Part shown: piece after piece, positions 1-9,453 of the stretch
Numbering within the stretch: the first letter of the stretch is position 1
Layout of the letters: each line of letters begins with the position of its first letter
NCBI GenBank assembly: GCA_028279985.1
Contig: JANQMR010000016.1
Coordinates: 124,001-188,000, forward strand
Direction: 5' to 3'
DNA from: Woeseiaceae bacterium
GTDB taxonomy: Bacteria; Pseudomonadota; Gammaproteobacteria; Steroidobacterales; Woeseiaceae
DNA length: 64,000 nucleotides
Notes under the pieces: generated by a model
Database searches by the model: none
What the model saw: only the letters and a program-made list of their open reading frames with translations
Told to the model about the DNA's origin: nothing
Translations under genes and position numbers: made by a program

Positions 1-152
1 GACGAACCGCGGGTATCGGTGAACCGCTGCATCGCCCGCCAGACCGGCTCGTAGTCGGTCGTGCCGAGATCGCGAATGACGACCGGGTGCCGGGGTTCGC
101 CGCGATCCCCGACCTCGACCGCGCGCGCCGTATCTGAGCCCGGACCTTTCAC
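1..152 (-). CDS. lipB: Octanoyltransferase LipB, N-terminal part
   Basis: Only the first 50 or so codons are in the window; the rest lies beyond position 1. The start is read as GTG at 152, whose GTGA overlaps the TGA of the ybeD-like gene. After a non-conserved leader, the peptide has a stretch reading IRDLGTTDYEPVWRAMQ and then FTDTR, which matches the LipB N-terminus (DLGxxxYEPxxxAM). LipB moves octanoyl groups from acyl carrier protein to lipoyl domains in the cytoplasm. The dacA-ybeD-lipB order is the usual gammaproteobacterial one and supports the call. The identity rests on this short match and synteny. Confidence 0.85.
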   Translation of the reverse strand, partial: MKGPGSDTARAVEVGDRGEPRHPVVIRDLGTTDYEPVWRAMQRFTDTRGS

Positions 153-424
153 AGCGCCATCAAGACCGCTTCGTGCGCCGTCACTTCGCGATAGATCGCG
201 TCGAGCTGCGCCCGGCTTTCCGCGATGACCGTGATCGTGATCGACACGAAGCGGCCGTTGCGGCTGAAGGCGTTGTTGATGGCCTCGTCCCTGAGCGGGC
301 CGGTGTGTTTTTCGACCAACTTGCGGACCGTACGATGGAATTCCGGTGTGTCCTCTCCCATCAACTTGATCGGAAAATCGCAGGGAAACTCCATCAGTGC
401 CTGTTCGTCGGTCTTCTCCGCCAT
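149..424 (-). CDS. ybeD: YbeD/DUF493 family protein
   Basis: This 91-residue protein has the DUF493 pattern: FPCDFPIKLMG near residues 13-23, then a ferredoxin-like ACT-type fold with TITVIAESRAQLDAIYRE near the C-terminus. E. coli YbeD is 87 residues and sits between dacA and lipB, as here. Its molecular role is not settled; the fold suggests small-ligand or protein binding. The stop overlaps the lipB start by 4 bases, so the two are probably translationally coupled. The upstream dacA gene ends 63 bases before its start. Confidence 0.9.
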   Translation of the reverse strand: MAEKTDEQALMEFPCDFPIKLMGEDTPEFHRTVRKLVEKHTGPLRDEAINNAFSRNGRFVSITITVIAESRAQLDAIYREVTAHEAVLMAL

Positions 425-487
425 TGATCGGTACCGGTTGGTCGGTGGTAGATGGCCTATGGTCGATAGTGGATGCCCGTCGACGGC

Positions 488-1627
488 TCATTCGAACCAG
501 AGCTTCACGCCGTCCACGGTACGTTGCCAGATGGACCCCGCCGGATTGCCTTCCAGTGCGCGCAGGGGCTCTTTCAAGACTTCCTCGCCGTTGAGGCTGA
601 CGCGAAGCTCGGCCAGCGGCTGGCCTTCCGCGACGGGCGCCGTCAGCGCCGCCGGTACATCCAGCACCGATTCCAGCGAATCGTAGGCGCCGCGGGGCAA
701 GGTGATGTAAAGATCGTCCAACACCCCCAGCGGTGTCTCCCCGGCCGCCGACTTCCAGATCCGGGCCTGCGTGACGGCCTCGCCGGCCTCGTAGAGCAGG
801 CGGGTCTCGAAGAACCGGAAACCGTAGTTGATCAGCGCCTGGCTGCCGTCGGTCCTGGCTTTTTCGCTGGCGGTGCCGAACACGACCGAAATGACGCGCA
901 TCCCGTCGCGTTTCGCCGACGAGACGAGGCAATAGCCGGCGGCCTCGGTGTGGCCGGTCTTCATGCCGTCCACCGACGGGTCGCGCCACAACAGGGCATT
1001 GCGGTTCGGTTGCTTGATGTCGCCCCATTGATACTCTCGCGTGGAATACCACCGGTAGTACTCCGGAAACTCGCTGATCACCGCTTTCGCGAGCAGGGCC
1101 ATGTCCCGTGCCGTCGTGTAATGCTCGTCGTCGGGTAAACCCGTTGCATTGACGAAATTGCTGGACGTCATGCCGAGGTCCCGCGCGTATTGATTCATCA
1201 TCTCGGCGAACACGGATTCCGAACCGGCAACGTGTTCCGCCAGCGCGACGCTCGCGTCGTTGCCGGATTGCACGATGACGCCTAGCAGCAGGTCCTGAAC
1301 GCCGACGCGCGTGCCCACTTCGATGAACATCCGCGAGCCCGGCATGCGCCAGGCTTTTTCACTGATGGTGACCTCGTCTTCCAGGTTCACCTGGCCGTCC
1401 CGCAGTGCGTTGAAGACGATGTAGGCGGTCATGATCTTGGTCAGACTCGCCGGCGGCACCGGTATGTCCGGTTTCAGCGAGGCCAGCGCGTGACCGGTCG
1501 TACCGTCGATCATCAGGTAACTGGTCGCGCCGACGATCGGCGGTGCCGGTACCGGCCGGAAGTCGGCGGCAAACACGTTGTTGGCCGCCAGAATCAGCGA
1601 AAACAGGAAAAGGAGTCGGGTTTTCAT
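488..1627 (-). CDS. dacA: D-alanyl-D-alanine carboxypeptidase (PBP5/6 family)
   Basis: This is a periplasmic serine carboxypeptidase that removes the terminal D-Ala from peptidoglycan pentapeptides. With the ATG at 1627 the protein has 379 residues and a signal peptide (MKTRLLFLFSLILAANNVFA). All three penicillin-binding motifs are visible: SLTK at about 61-64, SGN at about 121-123 and KTG at about 223-225. The C-terminal 100 residues match the PBP5 C-terminal domain and end in an amphipathic segment that would anchor the enzyme to the inner membrane. A TTG six bases upstream is open but less likely. It lies in the rlpA-dacA-ybeD-lipB run. Confidence 0.95.
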   Translation of the reverse strand: MKTRLLFLFSLILAANNVFAADFRPVPAPPIVGATSYLMIDGTTGHALASLKPDIPVPPASLTKIMTAYIVFNALRDGQVNLEDEVTISEKAWRMPGSRMFIEVGTRVGVQDLLLGVIVQSGNDASVALAEHVAGSESVFAEMMNQYARDLGMTSSNFVNATGLPDDEHYTTARDMALLAKAVISEFPEYYRWYSTREYQWGDIKQPNRNALLWRDPSVDGMKTGHTEAAGYCLVSSAKRDGMRVISVVFGTASEKARTDGSQALINYGFRFFETRLLYEAGEAVTQARIWKSAAGETPLGVLDDLYITLPRGAYDSLESVLDVPAALTAPVAEGQPLAELRVSLNGEEVLKEPLRALEGNPAGSIWQRTVDGVKLWFE

Positions 1628-1637
1628 TGGCAATCGT

Positions 1638-2465
1638 CTAAAGGCTGACTAGATAGGGATCGTCGATACCGAGCGCCGCGAGACGGTCGACGAGCACATC
1701 GTATTCCGCGACCCCGGCGATCGGGCCGATCCGGACCCGGTACAGCGGCGGCCTCGCGGCCTTGTCGGCGTCGATAAAACTCTCGGCGATGCCGCCGCGA
1801 ACCAGCAGCGACCGGCGACGTTCGGCATTGGCGCGATCGCCGAAAGCGCCGACCTGCACGAAGATCCGATGATCGGCGTCCGCCGCCGGCGTCGTTGCCG
1901 GCCAAGGCGCCGCGGTCGTCCTGCGGACGGGACGGTCGCCGTCCGGCTCGTCGAAGCTGATGGCCGTGACTTCGACCAGGCTCGTGCCGTCATCCACCAT
2001 GTCGAGCTTCAACGCGGCGGCGTAGGACAGATCGATGATCCGGTTGTGCACGAACGGGCCGCGGTCGTTGACCCGGACGACGACGGTCCTGTCGTTGCGC
2101 AGGTTGCGCACGCGAACGTAGGTGGGAAGCGGCAAGGTCTTGTGCGCGGCCGTCATCGCGTACATGTCGTAGGGCTCGCGACTGGAGGTCAGCCTGCCGT
2201 GGAACTTCGTACCGTACCAGGACGCGACGCCGCGTTCGCGATAATTGCTGCCGTCTTCCATGACCCGGTAGCGTTTGCCGAATACCTCGTATTCGGGACC
2301 GTTGCCGTAACGGCTGCGGGGTTCGGGTCTCGGCACGGCATCGTCGGGCAGCCTCGCCATTTCGCCGCTGGGAGCGCCGTCGCGCGGCTCGTTGCTGCCG
2401 CAACTCGCTAATAGTATCGAAACGGCGATCAGCGCGGGAATCGTGCCGCGATCAGCCGGCGTCAC
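1638..2465 (-). CDS. rlpA: RlpA septal lytic transglycosylase lipoprotein
   Basis: This 275-residue protein starts at a GTG that overlaps the end of mltB by 14 bases. A signal peptide ends in the lipobox LLASC near residue 22, so it is an outer-membrane lipoprotein candidate. Residues of roughly 70-165 form the double-psi beta-barrel domain (ASWYGTKFHGRLTSSREPYD, then RVRVNDRGPF-like VVRVNDRGPF). The last 80 residues form a SPOR domain (IFVQVGAFGDRANAE), which binds denuded septal glycan. Family members cleave naked glycan strands at the division site. The place between mltB and dacA is standard. Confidence 0.93.
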   Translation of the reverse strand: MTPADRGTIPALIAVSILLASCGSNEPRDGAPSGEMARLPDDAVPRPEPRSRYGNGPEYEVFGKRYRVMEDGSNYRERGVASWYGTKFHGRLTSSREPYDMYAMTAAHKTLPLPTYVRVRNLRNDRTVVVRVNDRGPFVHNRIIDLSYAAALKLDMVDDGTSLVEVTAISFDEPDGDRPVRRTTAAPWPATTPAADADHRIFVQVGAFGDRANAERRRSLLVRGGIAESFIDADKAARPPLYRVRIGPIAGVAEYDVLVDRLAALGIDDPYLVSL

Positions 2466-3441
2466 GACGCACCTCGATGGCGATCTCCCGTCCGAGCTGG
2501 TGTACCGCCAGCGCGTACATCACGCTGCGGTTGTAACGCGTGATCACAAAAAAGTTGTGAAAGCCCACCCAGTACTCGAAACCGTTTTCGCCCTCGAACG
2601 CCAAAAGCTGGCTTTTGCTGTCGGCGGGCAGATCGCTTGCGAACAGCACGCCGCGTTCGCCGAGCGATTTGATCGTGTCGCGGGGCGTTAAGGTGTTCGC
2701 GGGCTCGGGTTGCGGTTCCCGCCAGCCGTTGCCCAGGGTTGCCCGCGTCGTCACCGATTCGCCGCTGCGCCAGCCGTGCTCGACGAAGTAGTTTGCGACG
2801 CTGCCGGCGACGTCGGCCCAGTTGCCCCAGATGTCGCGTTTGCCGTCGCCGGTGGAATCCACGGCATAAGCGCGAAAGCTCGACGGCATGAACTGCGGCC
2901 GGCCCATCGCGCCGGCGTAGGATCCGGTCGGCTCGCCGGCGTCCATGTCTTCTTCCCGGGTCAACAGCAGGTATTGTTCGAGCTCGCGGCGAAAGAAATC
3001 TGCTCGCGGCGGATAGTGGAACGCGAGTGTCGTCAACGCATCGAGGACGCGATAACTGCCGGTGATCCGGCCGTAATACGTCTCCACGCCGATGATGCCG
3101 ACCAGGATTTCGATCGGCACGCCCGACTCGCCGCTGATGCGTTCGAGCATGTCCCGGTGGCTGCGCCAGAAATCGGCGCCTGCCTCGATACGTCTGCCGG
3201 TTACGAATATGTCGCGATATTCAGCCCAGCTCAGGGTCTTTTCGGCCGGTCTCGCGATGGCCTCGAGAATCGAGTCCTTGATCTCGGCCTCCGCAATGAT
3301 CGCCTCGAGCTCGTCTCGGTCGAAGTCGTGCTCACGCACCATCGTATCGACGAATGTCTCGACGTCGGGTTGTTTGGGCTCGGCGGTCGTGCCGGCGAAG
3401 ACGAACAGCAGCGCGGCGCCGGCGAACAGGTGCGATCTCAT
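2452..3441 (-). CDS. mltB: Lytic murein transglycosylase B
   Basis: The ATG at 3441 overlaps the rodA stop (ATGA) and begins a 329-residue protein with signal peptide MRSHLFAGAALLFVFAGTTA. A longer open frame runs upstream but it is inside rodA. The catalytic glutamate is E120 in VGIIGVETYYG, and GAMGRPQFMPSSFRAYAVD follows, both hallmarks of MltB-type (family 3) transglycosylases. It cleaves peptidoglycan with formation of 1,6-anhydroMurNAc. E. coli MltB is a lipoprotein; here no lipobox cysteine follows the signal peptide, so a soluble periplasmic form is inferred. Confidence 0.93.
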   Translation of the reverse strand: MRSHLFAGAALLFVFAGTTAEPKQPDVETFVDTMVREHDFDRDELEAIIAEAEIKDSILEAIARPAEKTLSWAEYRDIFVTGRRIEAGADFWRSHRDMLERISGESGVPIEILVGIIGVETYYGRITGSYRVLDALTTLAFHYPPRADFFRRELEQYLLLTREEDMDAGEPTGSYAGAMGRPQFMPSSFRAYAVDSTGDGKRDIWGNWADVAGSVANYFVEHGWRSGESVTTRATLGNGWREPQPEPANTLTPRDTIKSLGERGVLFASDLPADSKSQLLAFEGENGFEYWVGFHNFFVITRYNRSVMYALAVHQLGREIAIEVRRDAG

Positions 3442-4580
3442 CAATGCGGTAACAACTTTCGGTGGGAGTGAATCGACATCAGAATACCGAATCCGGCCAT
3501 GAGCGTCACCATCGACGTGCCGCCGAAGCTGACCAGCGGCAACGGGATGCCGACGACCGGTACCAGGCCCGTTACCATCGCCGTGTTGACGAATACGTAA
3601 ATGAAAAAGGTCAGGCTGACGGTGCCGGCGAGCAGCCTCGAGAACGTGTCGCCGGCCTGGATGGCGATGAACAGGCCGCGCCCGATGACGAACATGTACA
3701 AACCGATCAGTGCCAGCACGCCGAGCAAGCCGAGTTCCTCGGCCATGACCGCGAATATGAAATCGGTGTCCCGCTCGGGCAGGAATTCGAGCTGCGCCTG
3801 CGAGCCGTTGGTCCAGCCCTTGCCGAACAGGCCGCCCGAGCCTATCGCGATCTTGGACTGGATGATGTTGTAACCGGCGCCAAGCGGGTCGCTGTCGGGG
3901 TTCAGCAGGGTCAGCACCCGCTGTCGCTGATAGTCCTGCATGAAAGTCCACAAGATCATTGCACCCGGAACCGATAGCACGGCGAGCCCGAGTATCAGCC
4001 GGATGGACAGGCCGGCGAGTACGACGACGATGAGCCCGGATGCCGCAATCAGCAGGGACGTGCCGAGGTCGGGCTGTCGCGCGATCATGAAAGTCGGAAC
4101 GGCGATCACCAGCGTGATCACCAGCAGCGACGATATCCTGGGCGGGATCTGGCGATCGTGCAGGTACCAGGCGGCCATCATCGGCACGGCGAGTTTCATG
4201 ATCTCGGACGGTTGAAAACGAACACCGAGGTCCAGCCAGCGGCGCGCGCCCTGGCTTACGTCGCCTGTGACCAGTACCAGCAACAGCAGGACCAGTCCGC
4301 CGGCGTAGGCCAGCGGGGTCCATCGACGCATGAAGTCCGGCGACAACTGTGCAACGATCAACATCGCCGCCACGGCGACGCCGAACCGCAGAAGTTGATT
4401 CACCCAGAGCCGCAGGTTCTCTCCGACGGCGCTGTACAGCACGAACAGACCGAAGACCGAAATCAGCAACAGCCCGCCCAGCAGCGGGCCGTCCACGTTC
4501 AGGCGCCGCATCAGGCGCCCGAAACCTCCCGATGGGGCCACCGCCCCGACGACGGCGCGCTGGGTCTGGCTAAGGCGCAT
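3441..4580 (-). CDS. rodA: Peptidoglycan glycosyltransferase RodA (SEDS)
   Basis: RodA polymerises glycan strands during elongation as partner of PBP2. The start chosen is the ATG at 4580 (MRLSQTQRAVVGAV), overlapping the PBP2 gene by 11 bases; this gives 379 residues, close to the usual 370. The protein shows about ten hydrophobic segments and SEDS signatures: GARRWLDLGVRFQPSEIMKL near the middle, and ERDTDFIFAVMAEELG in the large extracytoplasmic loop. PVVGIPLPLVSFGGTSM lies near the C-terminus. It is in the mreD-mrdA-rodA-mltB run with overlapping ends, so co-translation is likely. Confidence 0.96.
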   Translation of the reverse strand: MRLSQTQRAVVGAVAPSGGFGRLMRRLNVDGPLLGGLLLISVFGLFVLYSAVGENLRLWVNQLLRFGVAVAAMLIVAQLSPDFMRRWTPLAYAGGLVLLLLVLVTGDVSQGARRWLDLGVRFQPSEIMKLAVPMMAAWYLHDRQIPPRISSLLVITLVIAVPTFMIARQPDLGTSLLIAASGLIVVVLAGLSIRLILGLAVLSVPGAMILWTFMQDYQRQRVLTLLNPDSDPLGAGYNIIQSKIAIGSGGLFGKGWTNGSQAQLEFLPERDTDFIFAVMAEELGLLGVLALIGLYMFVIGRGLFIAIQAGDTFSRLLAGTVSLTFFIYVFVNTAMVTGLVPVVGIPLPLVSFGGTSMVTLMAGFGILMSIHSHRKLLPH

Positions 4581-6465
4581 GCCCGGCCCCGAGGTATGCG
4601 TCGATGACCGCTTTTGCGACCGGCGCGGCGACACGGCTGCCGCTGCTGCCGTTTTCGACGATGACGGACACCGCGATCTGCGGATTCTCCAGCGGCGCGA
4701 AAGCAATGAACAGCGCGTGATCCCACATGCGCTCCTCGAGCTCCTCCTCGTTGTACTCTGCATCCTGGGCAACGGAGAACACCTGCGCCGTACCGCTCTT
4801 GCCGGCGATTTCGTGGTCTGCGTCGGAGCCCACCTCGTAAGCCGTGCCGTCCGGCTCGTGCATGACGCCGTACATGGCTTCGACAATACCGTCCCAATAG
4901 AACGGGCTCGACAGGTTGACGTCGGCCAGTCGTTCGGGCGCGGTCAGCGTGCGCTCGCCCGTCAACGGGTTCTCATAGGCGGCCACCAGCCGCGGCCGAT
5001 AGCGGATGCCCCGGGTTGCCACGGCCGCCGTCGCGCTGGCGAGCTGCAGCGGTGTCGCGAGCATGTAACCCTGGCCGATCGAGGCGATGATCGTCTCGCC
5101 CTGATACCAGCGGCCCTCGGGCGAAGGTCCGAAGCGCTGCCGCTTCCATTCCCGGTTGGGCACGAGGCCTGCGACCTCGCCGACGATGTCGATACCCGTC
5201 GGGTGGCCGAGACCGAAGCGATCGAGGTAGTCGTGCATCCGGTCGATTCCGATGTCGTTGCTGATCTCATAGAAGTACACGTCGCAGGACTGCGCGATCG
5301 CGCCGTGCAGGTCTATCTCGCCGTGGCCCTCGGGTTTCCAGTCGCGATAACGGTGGCTGGAGTTCGGCAGGCTGAACCAGCCTCGGCAGAGACTCTTGCG
5401 TGTCAGGTTTGTCGCTCCCGTCTCCAGCGCGGCAATGGCGAGCATCGGCTTGATCGTCGATCCCGGCGGATAGGTGCCGACCACGGCGCGGTTGAACAGG
5501 GGCTGGTCGGGGTCCCCGGTCAGGGCGCGGAACTCGGCGCTGCTCATGCCGAGCGCGAACAGGTTCGGGTCGAAGCTCGGTGCGCTGGTCAGCGCCAGGA
5601 TTTCGCCGGACCAGGGGTCGATCGCCACGACCGCGCCGCGCCGGCCTTCGAGAGATTGGTACGCGGTTCGCTGCAGGTCGAGATCGATCGACAGGTAGAC
5701 GTTGTCGCCGGGGGCCGGCTGCTTGTCCGTCGGCAAGGTATCGAGCAGGTCACGCGAGCTGGCCGGCACCTGCCGGCCTCGGGCGTTCGTGACGATGTGC
5801 CGGAAACCCGCGTGGCCGTGCAGGATGGATTCGTAACTGTTCTCGACACCCGTCTTGCCCGTCTGCGAAGTACCGGCATACCGGGCGGGGTCGAGCGCCT
5901 GGAGATCCTCGGTCGACAAGGCGCCGACGTAACCGACCGCATGCGCGACGGCCTCGCCGTCGGGATAGTGCCGTACCAGCCGCGGGCGAAAATCGACGCC
6001 GGGAAAACGCGGGCGCCGGATCGCGAAATCGGCGATCTGCTCGTCGGTCATCCTCAGGTTCAGCGCAACCGGCTTGAAGCGCGGCGCGCTTCGGCTGAGC
6101 TCCAGGAAACGCGGGATCGCTTCCTCGTCGATCAGCCCCAGCGCGGCGAGACGGGTCAGTGTTCCTTCGATGTCCCGGACCTGCTCCGGAATCAGCTCGA
6201 GCCGGTACGCCGGCAGGTTCTCGGCGAGCACCCGGCCCTGCCGGTCGAATACCAGGCCGCGAATCGGCGGCACCGCTTCGATCCGGACACGATTGCCTTG
6301 CGAGCGTTCGGCGAAATGCTCGTAGCCGAAGACCTGCAGTTGCACCAGCCGGGCGACGACCGTACCCAGCAGGACGAGCGCCAGCAAAACGCTGAATGCG
6401 ACGCGGCCGACGAACAGTCGCCGTTCCGAATGATGGTCCTTGATCGACGACAGCAGGCTGGCCAC
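4570..6465 (-). CDS. mrdA: Penicillin-binding protein 2, elongation transpeptidase
   Basis: This is the 631-residue elongation-specific DD-transpeptidase that works with RodA and MreBCD. One transmembrane helix lies at about residues 20-42. The dimerisation domain follows, then the transpeptidase domain with S336-TIK-339 as the nucleophile motif, SCD at 393-395 and KSGT at 556-559. The start is GTG at 6465, directly after the mreD stop. Length matches the family (E. coli 633). Nothing is missing. Confidence 0.97.
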   Translation of the reverse strand: MASLLSSIKDHHSERRLFVGRVAFSVLLALVLLGTVVARLVQLQVFGYEHFAERSQGNRVRIEAVPPIRGLVFDRQGRVLAENLPAYRLELIPEQVRDIEGTLTRLAALGLIDEEAIPRFLELSRSAPRFKPVALNLRMTDEQIADFAIRRPRFPGVDFRPRLVRHYPDGEAVAHAVGYVGALSTEDLQALDPARYAGTSQTGKTGVENSYESILHGHAGFRHIVTNARGRQVPASSRDLLDTLPTDKQPAPGDNVYLSIDLDLQRTAYQSLEGRRGAVVAIDPWSGEILALTSAPSFDPNLFALGMSSAEFRALTGDPDQPLFNRAVVGTYPPGSTIKPMLAIAALETGATNLTRKSLCRGWFSLPNSSHRYRDWKPEGHGEIDLHGAIAQSCDVYFYEISNDIGIDRMHDYLDRFGLGHPTGIDIVGEVAGLVPNREWKRQRFGPSPEGRWYQGETIIASIGQGYMLATPLQLASATAAVATRGIRYRPRLVAAYENPLTGERTLTAPERLADVNLSSPFYWDGIVEAMYGVMHEPDGTAYEVGSDADHEIAGKSGTAQVFSVAQDAEYNEEELEERMWDHALFIAFAPLENPQIAVSVIVENGSSGSRVAAPVAKAVIDAYLGAGHAP

Positions 6466-6957
6466 TCAAGCTCCGGCGGGTGTGCGGTAACGAATCCCCG
6501 ACAGGACTACCGACAAGATCGGCCACAGGATCGTTCCCGTGATCAGCGGTCCCCAGTAGGCGACTGCCGGCGCCGTGACACCGGCGACGCCGTTGATCCA
6601 GAACAGAAGGAACTGATAAAGCGACAACAGCGCCAGTACGGCGGCGGTCATTTGCGAGACCGGGAATACCCGCATCTGCAGGTGAAACCTGGCGGTAACC
6701 GCGGCGATGACGCAAAGCGCCAGCGCGTGCTGACCGAGCGGGGTCCCTTGTGCGACATCGAGAACGACACCGGCCATCCAGGCCGCTCCGACGCTGATGC
6801 CGCGCGGCAGCATCATGACCCAGAAGACCAGTACCAGCGCCAGCCAGTCCGGCCGGAACGGCCGCGCCGCCTCCGGCAAGGGCATCATCGTGAGCATCAG
6901 CGCGACGATCAGGGTCCCGAGGATCGACAGATAAGGCACTCTGGGACCGTCACTCAT
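6466..6957 (-). CDS. mreD: Rod shape-determining protein MreD
   Basis: This 163-residue protein has five or so hydrophobic segments, the size and pattern of MreD, an inner-membrane scaffold of the elongasome. Position between mreC and mrdA confirms it. The N-terminus MSDGPRVPYLS is unusual because the DNA coding for MSDGPRV lies in a 52-bp tandem repeat that copies the start codon region three more times upstream. Those copies carry their own ATGs, so translation initiation may be distributed; the ATG at 6957 is the only one in frame with the rest of mreD. Confidence 0.92.
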   Translation of the reverse strand: MSDGPRVPYLSILGTLIVALMLTMMPLPEAARPFRPDWLALVLVFWVMMLPRGISVGAAWMAGVVLDVAQGTPLGQHALALCVIAAVTARFHLQMRVFPVSQMTAAVLALLSLYQFLLFWINGVAGVTAPAVAYWGPLITGTILWPILSVVLSGIRYRTPAGA

Positions 6958-7124
6958 CGATCAGTGACTCCGTAGCCAACAGATGGTGCACTCTGGGACC
7001 GTCACTCATGGATCAGTGACTCCGTAGCCAACAGATGGTGCGCTCTGGGACCGTCACTCATCGATCAGTGACTCCGTAGCCAACAGATGGTGCACTTGGG
7101 GACCATCACTCATCGATCAGCGAC
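6936..7124. repeat. 52-bp tandem repeat over the mreD start, 3.6 copies
   Basis: Copies begin at 6936, 6988, 7040 and 7092, so the period is exactly 52 bases. The first three are nearly identical and the fourth is partial and more diverged. Each contains an inverted repeat GTCACT-8-AGTGAC. On the minus strand each carries an ATG followed by AGTGACGGTCCCAGAG, the same bases that open mreD. Because 52 is not a multiple of three, each copy shifts frame relative to the next. The whole mreC-mreD spacer is made of this array. Confidence 0.95.
6950..7113 (-). other. Chain of three 19-codon mini-ORFs leading into mreD
   Basis: Each 52-bp repeat unit encodes an open frame of 19 codons plus TGA: 7113-7054, 7061-7002 and 7009-6950. 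They read MSDGPxxHHLLATESLIxE with only two variable regions. Each ends in GAGTGA, which overlaps the ATG of the next copy by 8 bases; the last overlaps the mreD start at 6957. Whether they are translated is unknown. Strong shine-dalgarno sites are not seen, so coupling from one frame to the next would be the likely mode. Confidence 0.5.
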
Positions 7125-7150
7125 CCGAGGACCGATAGACAGCTATGCGG

Positions 7151-8047
7151 TTACCGTCGCTCATCTTCTTCGCCCGCTGCCGCCGTCTCCGCCGCCTCGG
7201 GCTCGGCAGCGGACGGCCGATGCCAGATCAGCATGACTTCGCGGACCTGGTTCAAGGCCGCCGCCGGCGTCGCGACGACGTCGGCGAAGGGTTCCTGGGG
7301 GATGCGGTTGACCATGCCCACGGTGGCGACCGGGTAACCGGGCGGAAACGCGCCGCCGAGGCCGGAGGTGACCAGCAGGTCGCCGCTACGGATGTCGGCA
7401 TTGTTGGGCAAGAACGGCAGGTCCAGGCGATCGAACGCGCCGGTGCCGAAGGCAATCGTACGCAGGCCGTTGCGATTGACCTCGACCGGGAGCGCATGGT
7501 CGGGGTCGCTGATCAGGATTGCCTGGGACGTAAAAAGGCCCGTCTCGATGACTTGTCCCACGACGCCGTTGGCGTCGATGATGGTCTGGCCGTCGTAGAC
7601 GTCGTCGCGCCGGCCGATATCGAGCACGATGTTGTGCCGGTAGGGGTTGGCGTCCACCGACATGATCTCGGCAACCCGCACTTCGCCGCGGACCCGCTCG
7701 CGGGCGTCCAGTAAGGCGCGCAGCCGGTCGTTCTCGGCCCTCAGCGCCGCTAGTTCCTGGATCTGGCCCTTGCTGACCAGGGACTCGATTTGCAGGCGGC
7801 TGTTTTCGAGACGCAGCCGGTTGCGGCTGGCCGACCCGTCCCGCATCCGGTTCCACAAGCGGGACGGCGCGTCCACGGTGATCTGCAAGGGGTACACGGC
7901 GGCGCCGATCGTCTGCCGCACCGCGTCGAGATGCCCGTTACGCCGATCGAGGAGCATCAACAGAATGCTCAGGACGACCAGGGCCAGCACACGCAAGCCG
8001 AGTGCCGGTGTCTTGGTGGCGCGACTCTTTTTATAGGATCCGGCCAA
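7151..8047 (-). CDS. mreC: Rod shape-determining protein MreC
   Basis: This 298-residue protein has a single N-terminal membrane helix (about residues 15-35, LGLRVLALVVLSILLMLL), a coiled coil near 70-110 (LRLENSRLQIESLV) and the MreC beta-barrel domain, ending in a short Ala/Glu-rich tail. It links cytoplasmic MreB to the periplasmic elongation enzymes. No in-frame ATG exists at the expected N-terminus, and TTG at 8047 is the best start. A 38-codon open frame made of repeats ends one base before it, so the TTG may be used by re-initiation. Confidence 0.92.
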   Translation of the reverse strand: MAGSYKKSRATKTPALGLRVLALVVLSILLMLLDRRNGHLDAVRQTIGAAVYPLQITVDAPSRLWNRMRDGSASRNRLRLENSRLQIESLVSKGQIQELAALRAENDRLRALLDARERVRGEVRVAEIMSVDANPYRHNIVLDIGRRDDVYDGQTIIDANGVVGQVIETGLFTSQAILISDPDHALPVEVNRNGLRTIAFGTGAFDRLDLPFLPNNADIRSGDLLVTSGLGGAFPPGYPVATVGMVNRIPQEPFADVVATPAAALNQVREVMLIWHRPSAAEPEAAETAAAGEEDERR

Positions 8048-8230
8048 GTTAACAGGACCCGCAAAGGCATCCGGCCACTGTCACGACATCCGACCGAGGC
8101 AACAGGACCCGCATTGGCATTCGGTTACTGTCATGCGATCCGACTAGACCAGATAGAACTCGCATTGGAATCCGGCTATTGTCACACGATCCGACCAAGC
8201 TTACCGGACCTGTATTGGAATCCGGCCTGC
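8037..8230. repeat. Degenerate 50-bp tandem repeat between mreB and mreC
   Basis: Four diverged copies begin near 8037, 8087, 8137 and 8188, with a period of 50-51 bases. The core on the plus strand reads ATCCGACC, then ACAGGACCCGCATTGG, then ATCCGGCTACTGTCAC with substitutions. The first copy runs into the mreC start. The array fills most of the 229-base mreB-mreC spacer. Its unit is different in sequence from the 52-bp array before mreD, so this is an independent duplication. Confidence 0.85.
8049..8165 (-). other. 38-codon mini-ORF within the mreC upstream repeats
   Basis: An open frame from the ATG at 8165 reads MRVLSGLVGSHDSN and continues across two repeat copies to a TAA at 8051-8049. 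The TTG start of mreC is at 8047, one base further on. The spacing fits a leader frame that hands ribosomes to a weak start. No conservation or expression evidence is available from the sequence, so this is a structural observation only. Confidence 0.35.
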
Positions 8231-8276
8231 CATACGAGCCGGCGAAAACGCCCGGCGCCCCGGTCAGGCGGCTTGC

Positions 8277-9344
<1,068 letters not shown>

Positions 9345-9354
9345 TTAACGGCGT

Positions 9355-9383
9355 AATCTAGCAATGCCCACGACATTGCACAA
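9355..9383 (-). promoter_or_regulatory. Candidate sigma-70 promoter for mreB
   Basis: On the minus strand TTGTGC (9383-9378) and TAGATT (9360-9355) are separated by exactly 17 bases and lie about 35 bases before the mreB ATG. Matches to the consensus boxes are four of six each or near that. A weaker plus-strand pair for gatC (TTGCAC at 9376, TATGTA at 9399, spacer 17) overlaps it, which would make the two promoters compete. Confidence 0.4.
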
Positions 9384-9453
9384 GGCGCCGTGTATCATTA
9401 TGTAGAGCGTGTCACTCGACGCTTCGCACAGGTTCTGACCCCGGATTTTACCC

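Noticed and set aside
4579..6975. A 798-codon plus-strand open frame antisense to PBP2 and mreD
   Set aside because: It is a shadow of the high-GC coding strand of mrdA; composition is Arg/Gln/Gly-rich without any domain, and mrdA has all catalytic motifs.
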